From positions 186,001 through 250,000 of the forward strand of contig NZ_JAWHTC010000005.1 of assembly GCF_032586155.1 (NCBI RefSeq): a stretch of DNA of 64,000 nucleotides, in the 5' to 3' direction. This document shows positions 26,900 through 36,794 of this stretch, in pieces. The first letter of the stretch is position 1. Every line of letters starts with the position of its first letter. The notes beneath the pieces were generated by a model. The model had not been told where the DNA came from. It saw nothing but the letters and a program-made list of their open reading frames with translations, and did not search any database. The position numbers were made by a program, and so were the translations under genes. The stretch comes from JAWHTC01 sp032586155. GTDB taxonomy: Bacteria > Pseudomonadota > Alphaproteobacteria > Rhodobacterales > Rhodobacteraceae.

Positions 26900-27154
26900 C
26901 GACTTCCCCGCTGTCTCCAACATAGACTCAGCGAAATTGAATTGCCTGTCAAGATGCAGGCTTCCCGCGGTTAGACGGAAAGACCCCGTGCACCTTTACT
27001 ACAGCTTCACATTGGCATTAGGCCGAGCATGTGCAGGATAGGTGGTGGGCTTTGAAGCAGTAACGCTAGTTATTGTGGAGCCACCCTTGAGATACCACCC
27101 TTGCTCTGCTTGATGTCTAACCGCGGTCCGTTATCCGGATCCGGGACCCTGTGT

Positions 27155-27189
<35 letters not shown>

Positions 27190-27327
27190 GCGTAACGGAG
27201 GCGCGCGAAGGTTGGCTCAGAGCGGTCGGAAATCGCTCGTTGAGTGCAATGGCAGAAGCCAGCCTGACTGCGAGACTGACAAGTCGAGCAGAGTCGAAAG
27301 ACGGCCATAGTGATCCGGTGGTCCCGA

Positions 27328-27381
<54 letters not shown>

Positions 27382-27892
27382 ACTGCCCAAGAGTCCATAT
27401 CGACGGCAGTGTTTGGCACCTCGATGTCGGCTCATCTCATCCTGGGGCTGGAGCAGGTCCCAAGGGTACGGCTGTTCGCCGTTTAAAGAGGTACGTGAGC
27501 TGGGTTTAGAACGTCGTGAGACAGTTCGGTCCCTATCTGCCGTGGGTGTAGGATACTTGAGAGGAGTTGCCCCTAGTACGAGAGGACCGGGGTGAACGAT
27601 CCACTGGTGTACCAGTTGTTCCGCCAGGAGCAGTGCTGGGTAGCTATGATCGGACAGGATAACCGCTGAAGGCATCTAAGCGGGAAGCCCCCCTCAAAAC
27701 AAGGTATCCCTGAGGACCGAGGTAGACCACCTCGTCAATAGGCCAGAGATGTAAGCGCAGCAATGCGTTCAGTTGACTGGTACTAATCGTCCGATAGGCT
27801 TGATTTGATCCAGTAAAAGCTAGGTTTAGCTCTTACGGACAAAAGCATACACTTAAACAGCGTACGCGACTTGGATTTCAGAGGTATTTTTT

Positions 27893-28010
<118 letters not shown>

Positions 28011-28059
28011 TAATAATGCCTCTGATTGATGTCTCTCTAACGATGACATGATCAAAAAG

Positions 28060-28084
28060 ACGCGCTTTCGAGCGCGTTTTTTTT
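28060..28084 (+). terminator. rRNA operon terminator
   Basis: ACGCGCT (28060-28066), TTCG loop, AGCGCGT (28071-28077), then a run of eight T to 28084. A canonical strong rho-independent terminator 50 bp after 5S. It implies that the downstream fMet tRNA has its own promoter. Confidence 0.92.
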
Positions 28085-28367
28085 GTGTTTGCAGTTCACT
28101 TTGTCAGAAATCTAACCGCGACGGGCGGGTGCAAGCGGGAAAATGAGCCCGAACCCCGTTGCAGGGAGCTACTTTAACTTGGATATCGGGAATTCATTCT
28201 CCCTGGAATTGTTTATCTGGGACTCTCGCGAGCTGATTATTCCCCATTCAACCTGGTTTGCCGCGTGATTGACGTCCCTTGGTTGCCGTCTGTTCTGTCC
28301 GTTTCAGTGATTGTCGAACACAAGCAAAAATCTCTGTCGAATAATCGAAGTTTTCTCTAAGCGGCCC
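28085..28367. other. Gap between rRNA terminator and fMet promoter
   Basis: 283 bp with no gene I can support. TGTCGAA occurs twice (about 28312 and 28336) as a short direct repeat. Confidence 0.4.
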
Positions 28368-28396
28368 TTGCGGCTCCCGACGGGTTGGAGTAACAC
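28368..28396 (+). promoter_or_regulatory. Probable promoter of tRNA-fMet
   Basis: TTGCGG (28368-28373), 17-bp spacer, TAACAC (28391-28396), ending 12 bp before the mature tRNA. The -35 hexamer is identical to the proposed rRNA promoter. A GC-rich discriminator-like stretch would suit stringent control. Confidence 0.5.
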
Positions 28397-28408
28397 GTGC
28401 AGACTTGG

Positions 28409-28485
<77 letters not shown>

Positions 28486-28645
28486 AGTTAATCCCAAAAA
28501 TTCAATGTTTTAGGCCATTCGTGCAGACTGGCGCAAAACCTGTGTGCCCGACAGGGCAAAAACCCGAACGGGAATCAAACCGAAAACCCGCGCAGACAGA
28601 AAGAGGAGGTCTTCAGGCTGCCTTACCGGCGCCCAGGGCTACGGA

Positions 28646-29272
28646 TTACAAGTAACGGCTGATCTGTTTCAACTCATCCACAGTTTCAACGGGATTGAGC
28701 ATGTTGCCGGGCAGACGGTTTTCGCCATGGTCTGCGAACATGACAAACTGCATGCCGGCGTTCAACGCGAATTGAAAGTCAAAGATCGCATCTCCAACAT
28801 AGAGCACCTGCTCCGGATCCACAGAGAACTCTTCACACAACAGTATCCCGGCCATCGGATCGGGCTTGCCCTTGGTCAGGTCGTCGCCACAGATCAGCTT
28901 GTCGACAGCGAACCCGAACTTTTCCAGGATCATCTCCGAGTTTTTGCGCGGTTTCGAGGTGATGATCGATGTGCCAAGCCCTTGAGCCCGACATTGATCA
29001 ATCAGTTCATTGGCGCCGTCTATCACCGGGATCTGATCATACAGGCGCCGGGTCCCGGCGAAATAGAGTTCATTAAGCTCGATCAACGAGTTCGAAAGCC
29101 CGAGCATCTGTAGGATTTTTGGGAAGGGGAGGCCGACGTAGCGGCGGTATTCTTCGAAGCCACAATTGATGTTGAGCTCGTCTGTTGCGGCCTCCCACGC
29201 AATTTTCATGGTCGCGAAGGAATTGATTAGCGTGCCGTCGAGATCGAAGGAGACATGTTTGATCGGTTTCAT
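28646..29272 (-). CDS. HAD-family phosphatase linked to kdsB
   Basis: 208 residues from MKPIKHVSFDLDGT at 29272, whose ATG overlaps the kdsB stop as ATGA; a frame open to 29332 is rejected for this reason. HAD motifs: DLDGT (Asp10, Asp12), TSKPRKN (motif II Thr/Ser), KGKPDP (Lys) and VGDAIFDF. An alpha-helical C1 cap lies between motifs I and II, as in phosphoglycolate phosphatase; this is unlike the capless KdsC. Its tight coupling to kdsB suggests it could dephosphorylate Kdo-8-phosphate or a related sugar phosphate. Phosphoglycolate phosphatase is the alternative. Confidence 0.8.
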   Translation of the reverse strand: MKPIKHVSFDLDGTLINSFATMKIAWEAATDELNINCGFEEYRRYVGLPFPKILQMLGLSNSLIELNELYFAGTRRLYDQIPVIDGANELIDQCRAQGLGTSIITSKPRKNSEMILEKFGFAVDKLICGDDLTKGKPDPMAGILLCEEFSVDPEQVLYVGDAIFDFQFALNAGMQFVMFADHGENRLPGNMLNPVETVDELKQISRYL

Positions 29273-30033
29273 GGCAACACCTTTCGCTCGATCGTGTCCT
29301 TGAAGAGAGCGTCGCGCTCCATGATCCGGCAAGCCAGTTCATAGTCTTCCGGCGTGTCGACGGACAGGGATGTGCCCTCTTGCAGGAATGTGCCAACGGG
29401 TTCGCCCAATTCGATCAGGCGCATCAATTCGATTCGCTCGGCCTCTTCCAGCGGGGTGGGCGCGTTGGCGGCGAATGTTCTGAGCGCGGAAAGGCGGAAG
29501 CCGATGATCGACAGGTGTTTTTTCAGTGGCTGCTGAATCTGGCCAAAGTAGCACGGCACGTCGGCGCGCGAGAAATAAATGATCCGGTCCCGGTAACTGA
29601 CGACCTTGACCCGGTTGAGATTGCCCATCTGTTCCATGAACTGGTGCGGGACGACGCAGCCGAAGGAATGGGCGCGGGTAAAGGCGGCCACCTGTTCGAT
29701 ATACTGCGGCAGCACGAAAGGTTCGTCGCCCTGAACATCTACGATGACGTCTTCGTCGGTCAGGCCCAGGGTCTCGGCGGCTTCGGCGATGCGTTCGGTG
29801 CCGTTCTGGTGGCTGGAGCGGGTCATGCAAACATCAATGCCGTAGGAGTCACAGACCATCAGGATTTCGATCGAGTCGGTGCAAACCACGACCTGATCGA
29901 CTTTTGATGACAGCATGGCGCGCGCGGCCACGTGGACGATCATCGGCAGACCGCAAATCTTTTTGAGCGGTTTGTTGGGCAGGCGGGAGCTTTCCAGACG
30001 GGCGGGAATCAGGGCAATGGTTTTTCCTGCCAT
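29269..30033 (-). CDS. kdsB: CMP-Kdo synthetase (3-deoxy-manno-octulosonate cytidylyltransferase)
   Basis: 254 residues, normal for KdsB. It activates Kdo with CTP to CMP-Kdo, the donor for LPS inner core or Kdo-containing capsules. Signatures are IPARLESSRLPNKPL (residues 7-21), the HQNGTERIAEAAE segment and VDVQGDEPF. The stop overlaps the phosphatase start. The divergent gene upstream is a Kdo-transferase-like protein, so CMP-Kdo made here may feed it. A second kdsB elsewhere for core LPS cannot be excluded. Confidence 0.93.
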   Translation of the reverse strand: MAGKTIALIPARLESSRLPNKPLKKICGLPMIVHVAARAMLSSKVDQVVVCTDSIEILMVCDSYGIDVCMTRSSHQNGTERIAEAAETLGLTDEDVIVDVQGDEPFVLPQYIEQVAAFTRAHSFGCVVPHQFMEQMGNLNRVKVVSYRDRIIYFSRADVPCYFGQIQQPLKKHLSIIGFRLSALRTFAANAPTPLEEAERIELMRLIELGEPVGTFLQEGTSLSVDTPEDYELACRIMERDALFKDTIERKVLP

Positions 30034-30211
30034 AGGGATGAGTTTCCTTTTACGTGCGACCGATTGTTACGAAGAACCGGTGTGCACATAATTCCGCAAA
30101 AACATGTGAATGCATAGATGCGTTTACCGTAATTCTTTCGGGCGCGATTGCAAACCACTCGGAATTGGCGGAAAACTTGGCATAGTCCAAAGACGACCTG
30201 TGGTCAGGAGC

Positions 30212-31552
30212 ATGGCTGGTCAGCGCAAAGAAAACATCAACCGGGTGGTGAAAGCTCGCTGGAAGGCAATGCGGTTTCGCGAACGGTTGCTTTTGCGGGT
30301 CTATTTTCTGCTGACCTGGGCCCTGCCGGAGTGGTTGATCGTTTCCCTGGTCAAGCGGCGGGCCAAAACCCACCCAAGCGAAGAAAGCGCCGAGCGAGCC
30401 CGCGAACGTATCGCCGGGGTGCTGCCCGCCCGCCCAGACGGCCGGGTCGTGTGGCTGCAATCCATCGGACCCGGGGATTCGGCCGCCAACTTGGCGCTGA
30501 TGGAGAAACTTCACGAGTTGGATCCCGATCTCGTGTTCCTGGTGACCACACGGACAGTTGCGGCGCAGGGGATCTTTCGCAAATTCGCCGAGCGCGCGCA
30601 GGTGTTATTGTTGTTGACGCCGCATGATGGTCGCCGCGCAGTGGTACGTTTCGTCAAGCATTGGCGCCCGTCCCTTGCGGTTTTCGGCGAAAGCGAATTG
30701 TGGCCCAACACGATCGATATCCTGCGCCGCCGCAACGTGCCGATGACGCTGGTCAATGGTCAGTTCAACGGGCGGCTGGGCCGCTCGATCGGCAAGCTTC
30801 CCGCGCTGGGACGCTGGGTGATGGCGCATCTTGACCTGTTGCATGTGTTTTCGGCTGGTGGCGAAGCCGAAGCGAAGAAATGGACGCGCGAGGATTGCGA
30901 CGTGATCTATGCGCCGAACCTCAAACTGGACGCGGACCAGCTGCAGGTGAAACCGGATGTTTTGAAAGACATCCGCGCGGTCTGGGGCGACAGCCCGGTG
31001 TTCTTTGGCGCGTCGGTGGCAGAAAACGAGATCGAGACGTTGATCCGCGCCCATGACATTGCGGCGGCGAAAATCCCCGGCTTGAAGCTTCTGCTTGCCC
31101 CGCGTTGGAAAGAAGAAGCCGCTGCAATTCATGCGGTTGCAAAAGGGCTTGGGCACGATCTACCACGCCGATCACATGAGGGGATGCCCGGAGCAACCGA
31201 TACCATCTTTTTGGCCGACAGTTATGGCGAGTTCGGGGTCTGGTTGGAAATCTGTTTTGCGGCGTTCATGGGGCACACGCTGTTTGGCGGGGTCGGGCAC
31301 AACCCATATGAGCCGATTCTGCATCAGCGGCAGATCGTGTCCGGTGCGATCCCCGCCTTTTTGGCGACGGATTACCAGTATCTTGCGGATATCGGTCTGT
31401 GCCACGTGGCCGACACCCCTGAGAAGATTGCGGTAGAAGTCGACAAGTTGTGGCGCGGCAGGGAACTGCCGACGACCGGGTTCGAAGAATTTGTTAAAAT
31501 GCGCGGGTTCAGTACGGATATCGCGCGGCGCATCCTGGTTCTGGCGCGTTAA
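30212..31552 (+). CDS. Divergent Kdo transferase (WaaA-like)
   Basis: 446 residues from the ATG at 30212 with AGGAG very close; an ATG at 30269 is an alternative. A membrane-associated N-terminus (RVYFLLTWALPEWLIV) precedes a GT30 domain: FGESELWPNTIDILRRR, NGQFNGRLGRS, NLKLDADQ, and the C-terminal GHNPYEPILH. WaaA adds Kdo to lipid A. The usual SVGE loop with the catalytic Glu reads IGPGDSAAN here, putting Asp89 at the Glu position. That and the low overall similarity suggest a paralog acting on another acceptor. Confidence 0.75.
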   Translation: MAGQRKENINRVVKARWKAMRFRERLLLRVYFLLTWALPEWLIVSLVKRRAKTHPSEESAERARERIAGVLPARPDGRVVWLQSIGPGDSAANLALMEKLHELDPDLVFLVTTRTVAAQGIFRKFAERAQVLLLLTPHDGRRAVVRFVKHWRPSLAVFGESELWPNTIDILRRRNVPMTLVNGQFNGRLGRSIGKLPALGRWVMAHLDLLHVFSAGGEAEAKKWTREDCDVIYAPNLKLDADQLQVKPDVLKDIRAVWGDSPVFFGASVAENEIETLIRAHDIAAAKIPGLKLLLAPRWKEEAAAIHAVAKGLGHDLPRRSHEGMPGATDTIFLADSYGEFGVWLEICFAAFMGHTLFGGVGHNPYEPILHQRQIVSGAIPAFLATDYQYLADIGLCHVADTPEKIAVEVDKLWRGRELPTTGFEEFVKMRGFSTDIARRILVLAR

Positions 31553-31706
31553 AAGCAAAGCCTGCGTGATGCGGGTTTCCTTTGTCCGTCGCTACAATTG
31601 TCGCAGGTCTTCCATCGAGGTTCGGGTTGTCGCGACGGGTTCGAGGCGATAGCTTTGGAGAACGGCCTTTGGGGGGTTGTGACATAGATTTTTTTGTTGA
31701 TTCACC

Positions 31707-33659
31707 ATGAAGTATCGCTCGGAAATCGATGGGCTTCGCGCGGTCGCGATTTTGCCCGTCATTGCGTTCCACGCCCACTTTCCTTTTCTCACCGGCGGTT
31801 ATGTCGGGGTCGACGTGTTTTTCGTGATCAGCGGGTATCTTATCACGTTGATCCTGCTGGGCGAGATTGCCGAAGGTCGGCAATCGATCATCGCGTTTTA
31901 CGAACGGCGGGCACGGCGCATTCTGCCAACGCTGTTTGTCGTGCTGGCGGCGGTTTGGATGGTCGCCTATTTCTGGATGCTGCCGACATATTTCAAGGAC
32001 TTCTCCCGCTCGCTTGGGGCCACGTCGATTTTCATCGCGAACATCCATTTTCTTGAATGGACCGATTACTTCGCAACTGACGCTGAACTGACCCCGTTGC
32101 TGCACATGTGGTCGCTGTCGTTCGAAGAACAGTACTACCTGCTATTTCCCTTGCTGCTGATCGCGATGCGCCGGCAACGCTGGGAGGTTCAGGTTGGCAT
32201 CCTCACCTTGTGCTTGCTTGCGTCTCTGGCGGTGAGTGAATGGGGCTGGCGCAACAAACCCGACGAGAACTTCTTTTTCTCGTTTTCGCGCTTCTGGGAA
32301 CTCCTGGTCGGATCACTATGCGCCTTTATATTGCATCGGCGCGGTGCCCCGCTTGGCAACGGTATCCTGGCCGCGATCGGTTTGGGACTGATACTCGGCT
32401 CGGTGCTGGGGTTTGACGCGCAAACACCTTTCCCTTCAGTGTACACGCTGGTTCCGGTTGCCGGGACAGCACTTATCATTCTGTTCGGCATCGAGGGCAC
32501 GAAAACCGCTGCGTTTCTTTCGCTCCGTCCGTTGGTCGGGATCGGGCTGATCAGTTACAGCGCGTATCTTTGGCACCAGCCTTTGTTGGCCTTTGCCCGG
32601 CTACGTCTGTTCGGCGAGATGGGGGCCGCAACGACGGCTGGCCTTTCGCTGCTCACGCTTGTTCTGGCCTATGCGACCTGGCGCTGGGTTGAGACGCCGT
32701 TTCGAAGGCGTTCCGGACCAAGGGCGATTTCGCGGAGCGGGGTCTTCCTGTTCAGCGGTATTGGCATTTTGGGTTTTCTTGGCATCGGGCTTTGGGGCAT
32801 GGCAGACGGGCTTCCGGAGCGCCGTGCGCCGGTCGGAGTTTCTTTTGCCGCGCTTGGAGTTGATGAAAAAATCAGACCCAACAGGGGGTTTGGCCGGGTT
32901 TGCGACGGGACGTTCACGTTGGCAGACGACTGCAGGACGTCAGACGCGCCGGAAATCGTGGTTTGGGGTGACAGCTACGCGATGCATCTGGTCGATGCGC
33001 TGCGCTCCAGCCGGCCAAATGTTAAGCTGATCCAGCATACCTTGTCGCAATGTGCGCCGGTGCTGGGCATCACCAAGACTGCGCCGCGCTATTCCGCAGA
33101 GCATGTGGAAAGGTGCCGTAAATTCAAACAAGAAGTAATCGCGTATATTGCCCGGACTCCGTCGATCCGCATCGTGGTGTTGGCGTCACCGCTGCACATG
33201 TTGCGTGATGGCGCGCGCCGGTATGACGGCGCACATGGTGGGGGTTCAACCGAGGAAACCGTGTTCTCGGCGTTGACGGCCACGATCCGGGATCTGGAAT
33301 CTTTGGGCAAGCAGGTGGCGTTCGTATCACCGCCGCCCACTACCGGCAAGAATCTCGGGCTGTGCCTGGCGAGTGCGGTATCATTCGGTGCCCCCCTGGC
33401 GCGTTGCGATTTCGATCTGGAAGACGTGGAGCCGCACTATCGCGCAACACGGTCTTTTCTGAACCGATTGAGAGACGATTATGCGGTGATCATGCTGGAA
33501 GAGCTGTTCTGCACGGAAGGACGATGCCGTGCGTCGAAGGACGGCGTTTTGCTCTATCGCGACAAGGGCCACCTGTCGCACGAAGGATCGGCCTATGTCG
33601 GACGGGCTTTCGACCTGATCGGACGGATCGAACAGGCTCTGTCAGAACTGCCGCGCTAG
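31707..33659 (+). CDS. AT3-SGNH fusion acyltransferase (copy 1)
   Basis: A 650-residue OafA/YrhL-type protein. The N-terminal acyltransferase-3 membrane domain (residues 1-330) begins YRSEIDGLRAVAILPVI and has the GVDVFFVISGYLI motif, RRARRILP and a WSLSFEEQYYL motif. The C-terminal domain is SGNH-like, with the nucleophile region VVWGDSYAMHL (Ser in GDSY) and a late DKGHLSHEGS. Such proteins take acyl groups from the cytosolic side and O-acetylate surface sugars. It is followed by a closely related copy; target probably LPS or exopolysaccharide. Confidence 0.88.
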   Translation: MKYRSEIDGLRAVAILPVIAFHAHFPFLTGGYVGVDVFFVISGYLITLILLGEIAEGRQSIIAFYERRARRILPTLFVVLAAVWMVAYFWMLPTYFKDFSRSLGATSIFIANIHFLEWTDYFATDAELTPLLHMWSLSFEEQYYLLFPLLLIAMRRQRWEVQVGILTLCLLASLAVSEWGWRNKPDENFFFSFSRFWELLVGSLCAFILHRRGAPLGNGILAAIGLGLILGSVLGFDAQTPFPSVYTLVPVAGTALIILFGIEGTKTAAFLSLRPLVGIGLISYSAYLWHQPLLAFARLRLFGEMGAATTAGLSLLTLVLAYATWRWVETPFRRRSGPRAISRSGVFLFSGIGILGFLGIGLWGMADGLPERRAPVGVSFAALGVDEKIRPNRGFGRVCDGTFTLADDCRTSDAPEIVVWGDSYAMHLVDALRSSRPNVKLIQHTLSQCAPVLGITKTAPRYSAEHVERCRKFKQEVIAYIARTPSIRIVVLASPLHMLRDGARRYDGAHGGGSTEETVFSALTATIRDLESLGKQVAFVSPPPTTGKNLGLCLASAVSFGAPLARCDFDLEDVEPHYRATRSFLNRLRDDYAVIMLEELFCTEGRCRASKDGVLLYRDKGHLSHEGSAYVGRAFDLIGRIEQALSELPR

Positions 33660-33838
33660 GGACTTGCCGTTACGCGGTCGTGACAAAGGTTGTGGTTGAC
33701 GTCACACATGGCATCACGGCTAAACAAAAGGTAGGTGATCCGCATGGGTTCGCCCGACGTTGCCGGGCGGTCGTTGAATGCGAATGAACCGGCGGCATTG
33801 AGTTGCCAAGTTCTGTTGAGGAAGATCAGGCGTCACGA

Positions 33839-35737
33839 ATGGTGTACAGACATGAGATTGACGGTTTGCGCGCGATTGCCGTGCTGGCCGTGATCATTGC
33901 CCATACCGGACTCGGCGTGCTGCCTGGTGGTTACGCTGGAGTTGATGTCTTCTTTGTCATCTCCGGGTTCCTGATCACCGGGATCATCCTGCGCGATCTG
34001 GAACGCGACCGGTTCAGTTTCAAGGCATTCTACCTACGCCGCGCCCGGCGGATTTTGCCAGCATTGTTCCTGGTTCTGACCGTCACGACGCCGTTTGCCT
34101 GGGCGCTTCTGTCGCCGTCGGAAATCAAGGACTTCTCGGGCAGCCTGTTCTTCTCGATCTTCTTCCTGTCGAACGCCTTTTTCCTGGATCTGACGGATTA
34201 TTTTGCGCCGTCGTCACACTTTCTGCCATTGCTGCACACCTGGAGTCTGGCCATCGAAGAGCAGTTCTATTTGCTCTTTCCACTGATTGCCTACCTGTCG
34301 TTTCGGTGGTTTGGCCGGCGCGGCCTCTGGCTGATGACAGTACTGCTGATTGCAGCGTCATTCGCGGTCAGCGAGTGGGGCTGGCGCAACGAGCCGCGGG
34401 CAAACTACTTTTTCTCGCCCTCGAGGTTCTGGGAAATCCTGCTCGGTTCACTCTCTGCTCTTCTCGTCAGGCGCGGGGTTCCGGCAGTGGATGCCTTGGC
34501 CGGGGCGGGATTAATCGCCGTCATTGCAAGCTTTTTTCTCTACACCGAGGTCACGCCGTTTCCGTCGGTTTACACCCTGTTGCCCACTGGCGGCACCGCG
34601 CTGGTTCTAATTTATGCCAGGGCAGATGGGCGCGTTGCCCAGGTGTTGCAGTTTGCGCCTCTTCGCGGCGTCGGCCTGATCAGTTTCAGTGCCTATCTTT
34701 GGCATCAGCCGGTATTCGTCTTTTTCCGCGTGCTTGGGTTTGATCCGAAAAACGGGTGGATCGCCTTGCCGGCGGTTGCACTGGTTCTTGCCCTGTCATG
34801 GGCAAGCTGGTGGTTTGTCGAACAGCCGTTCCGCCGCCGTGACGCGTCTGCCTTTGTCGCGATTTTCAAACGCAAGACCGGGTTCTTTGCGTCTCTGGCG
34901 GCGCTGGTTGCCGTTGCGATGCTTGGCTTTTTCTCGTCACTTCCGCTGGCGCCGTATAGTGACATCGACCGCCGTCTTCTTGCCGTTACCCGAAGTGATG
35001 CGAACGCCTATCAGCGCGACATCGGGCCACCCTATCTGCGCCGGAGATTTGATGAGGCCGGGACAGCGCCAAAGGTTGTCGTGATTGGTGACAGCTACGC
35101 CCGCGACTTTCTGAATGTCCTAAACGAGGCAAATGTGCTGGCGCGTCTGGACATGTCACACTGGTACATCCCCTATGATTGCGCCCCGTTTTTTCTGTCA
35201 CCCGCTGACGACGCCGAATTGCAGGATATCTTGCAGTCCGGCCATTGCCCGCGGGCCGACCGGTACCAAAGCGCCGAAATGTTGGAGGCGATCTCTGGCG
35301 CCGACGTCCTGCTGCTGTCGTCCCGCTGGGAAGCGTGGCACGTGCCTTATGTCGGAAAAACCGTCGAAAGCCTGCGCCAAAAGACGCAGGCCCCGATCTA
35401 CCTGGTCGGCCAGAAGAACTTCGGGGAAGTCCCGATGCGGGATTTCCTGCGATTGTCGGTGCCAGAGCGGTCCGCTTTTCGCGCCCAAAGCGACAACCAC
35501 TACCTGACGATCAACAGCGCCCTGGGCGAGATCGGCGAGGTTCAGTTCATCGACCCAATCGGATTACTGTGCGATGCGGGCGGCATGTGCCCGCAGATCG
35601 ACCAGGACGGCTATCTTCTGTCCCAGGATAGCGAGCACCTGACCCCCGCCGGGGCCGTCCTGTTGGGCCGCGCGCTGGATCGCGCCTTTGCCTCGGTCGG
35701 AGGGCTGTCCGGCATGTTCGGTCTCAACCGCGACTGA
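33839..35737 (+). CDS. AT3-SGNH fusion acyltransferase (copy 2)
   Basis: 632 residues from the ATG at 33839 (MVYRHEIDGLRAIAV), preferred to a TTG at 33803. It has the same architecture as copy 1: AT3 domain with GVDVFFVISGFLI, RRARRILP and WSLAIEEQFYLLFP, then SGNH with VVIGDSYARDF and SEHLTPAG. Shared segments such as VSEWGWRNEP and SRFWEILLGSL show it to be a paralog of copy 1. The 180-bp gap contains no other gene. Probably acylates a surface glycan; the two copies may differ in substrate. Confidence 0.87.
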   Translation: MVYRHEIDGLRAIAVLAVIIAHTGLGVLPGGYAGVDVFFVISGFLITGIILRDLERDRFSFKAFYLRRARRILPALFLVLTVTTPFAWALLSPSEIKDFSGSLFFSIFFLSNAFFLDLTDYFAPSSHFLPLLHTWSLAIEEQFYLLFPLIAYLSFRWFGRRGLWLMTVLLIAASFAVSEWGWRNEPRANYFFSPSRFWEILLGSLSALLVRRGVPAVDALAGAGLIAVIASFFLYTEVTPFPSVYTLLPTGGTALVLIYARADGRVAQVLQFAPLRGVGLISFSAYLWHQPVFVFFRVLGFDPKNGWIALPAVALVLALSWASWWFVEQPFRRRDASAFVAIFKRKTGFFASLAALVAVAMLGFFSSLPLAPYSDIDRRLLAVTRSDANAYQRDIGPPYLRRRFDEAGTAPKVVVIGDSYARDFLNVLNEANVLARLDMSHWYIPYDCAPFFLSPADDAELQDILQSGHCPRADRYQSAEMLEAISGADVLLLSSRWEAWHVPYVGKTVESLRQKTQAPIYLVGQKNFGEVPMRDFLRLSVPERSAFRAQSDNHYLTINSALGEIGEVQFIDPIGLLCDAGGMCPQIDQDGYLLSQDSEHLTPAGAVLLGRALDRAFASVGGLSGMFGLNRD

Positions 35738-35878
35738 TTAGAGCATGCGAGCGGTATTGCGGCAGGGCCAAAAGATTGAATACATGGTGCAGGCTGGTCA
35801 CGGGACCCGGAGTGTCATTGTGTGCCCCGGAAAACGTCGGCCGAGAAGGACAACGTTCTCCCGAAAGGAGGCAGACAA

Positions 35879-36748
35879 TTGGGTGAAGTACAAAGATTCC
35901 TCGCCAAGGAAACCCTGAAAAGCGTGCATAAGGAAATGCGCGGGCATCGCCCACCGCTTGCCCTGTTCAACTATGATCTGATCGGCCGCCACATGGTCTG
36001 TGACGGGTTTTACGAACTGGCCTTGCTGGAATGCCTTGAAAACCACGTCTTTCCCAGGCTGACGAGTCGCAAACTCTGCCTCGATATCGGCGCGAATGTC
36101 GGTAACCACAGTGCGTTTTTTGCTCCGTTCTTCGACCGGACAATCGCGTTCGAACCAAACCTGCGCGCCCTCAAGCTGCTGGAAGCCAATGCGATGCTGT
36201 TCGACAACATCGAACCCCGGAATTATGGCCTGTCCTCGGCCGAGGGCACGGCAATTGCGAGCTACAATTCCGCAAGCGTCGGAGCAGCCTCGATCAGCAT
36301 CGACCGCGAAGGCGAGTTTACCACCGAGTTCCACCTCAAGCGGCTGGATGATGTCTTGTCGGAGGATGAGAAATCACAGGTCGCCTTCATGAAGATCGAC
36401 GTGGAAGGCCACGAATTGGACGTTCTGGAAGGCGCGCGCGAAACGCTGAACGCCAGCAGCCCGGTTGTCGTGCTCGAAGTTCTCCCGCAGGAGATCAAGG
36501 ATGGCACCACCGAACCGATGAAGCTGTTGCAGGACGAGGGTTATGCGCATTGCTACACGATGGTGGATTCCGCACCGATGGCCCGCAGGTCCGAGCGGCT
36601 GGCAAAGCTGCTGAACACGCTGAGCGTTCTGTTTCGCGGCCGCAAGATCCTGGAGAAGTTCGAGCTGCAGAAACTGGAGGGCGGGTTGGAGCAGAAGCAA
36701 TACGCGATGATTGTGCTGTCACGCGAGGAGCTTCCGGTGTCCTCCTAG
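35879..36748 (+). CDS. FkbM-family methyltransferase
   Basis: 289 residues from a TTG at 35879, chosen because AAAGGAGG lies 7 bases upstream; a GTG at 35822 in the same frame lacks a site. SAM-binding motifs are LCLDIGANVGNHSAFF, then FEPN, and FMKIDVEGHELDVLEGA typical of FkbM. These enzymes O-methylate sugars or polyketides; in envelope clusters they often methylate LPS or EPS sugars. It lies between two acyltransferase genes, consistent with glycan decoration. Confidence 0.85.
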   Translation: MGEVQRFLAKETLKSVHKEMRGHRPPLALFNYDLIGRHMVCDGFYELALLECLENHVFPRLTSRKLCLDIGANVGNHSAFFAPFFDRTIAFEPNLRALKLLEANAMLFDNIEPRNYGLSSAEGTAIASYNSASVGAASISIDREGEFTTEFHLKRLDDVLSEDEKSQVAFMKIDVEGHELDVLEGARETLNASSPVVVLEVLPQEIKDGTTEPMKLLQDEGYAHCYTMVDSAPMARRSERLAKLLNTLSVLFRGRKILEKFELQKLEGGLEQKQYAMIVLSREELPVSS

Positions 36749-36794
36749 GCTTGGGGATCGACCTATCGGCAAATCGGTTACACAGGATTGCGAC

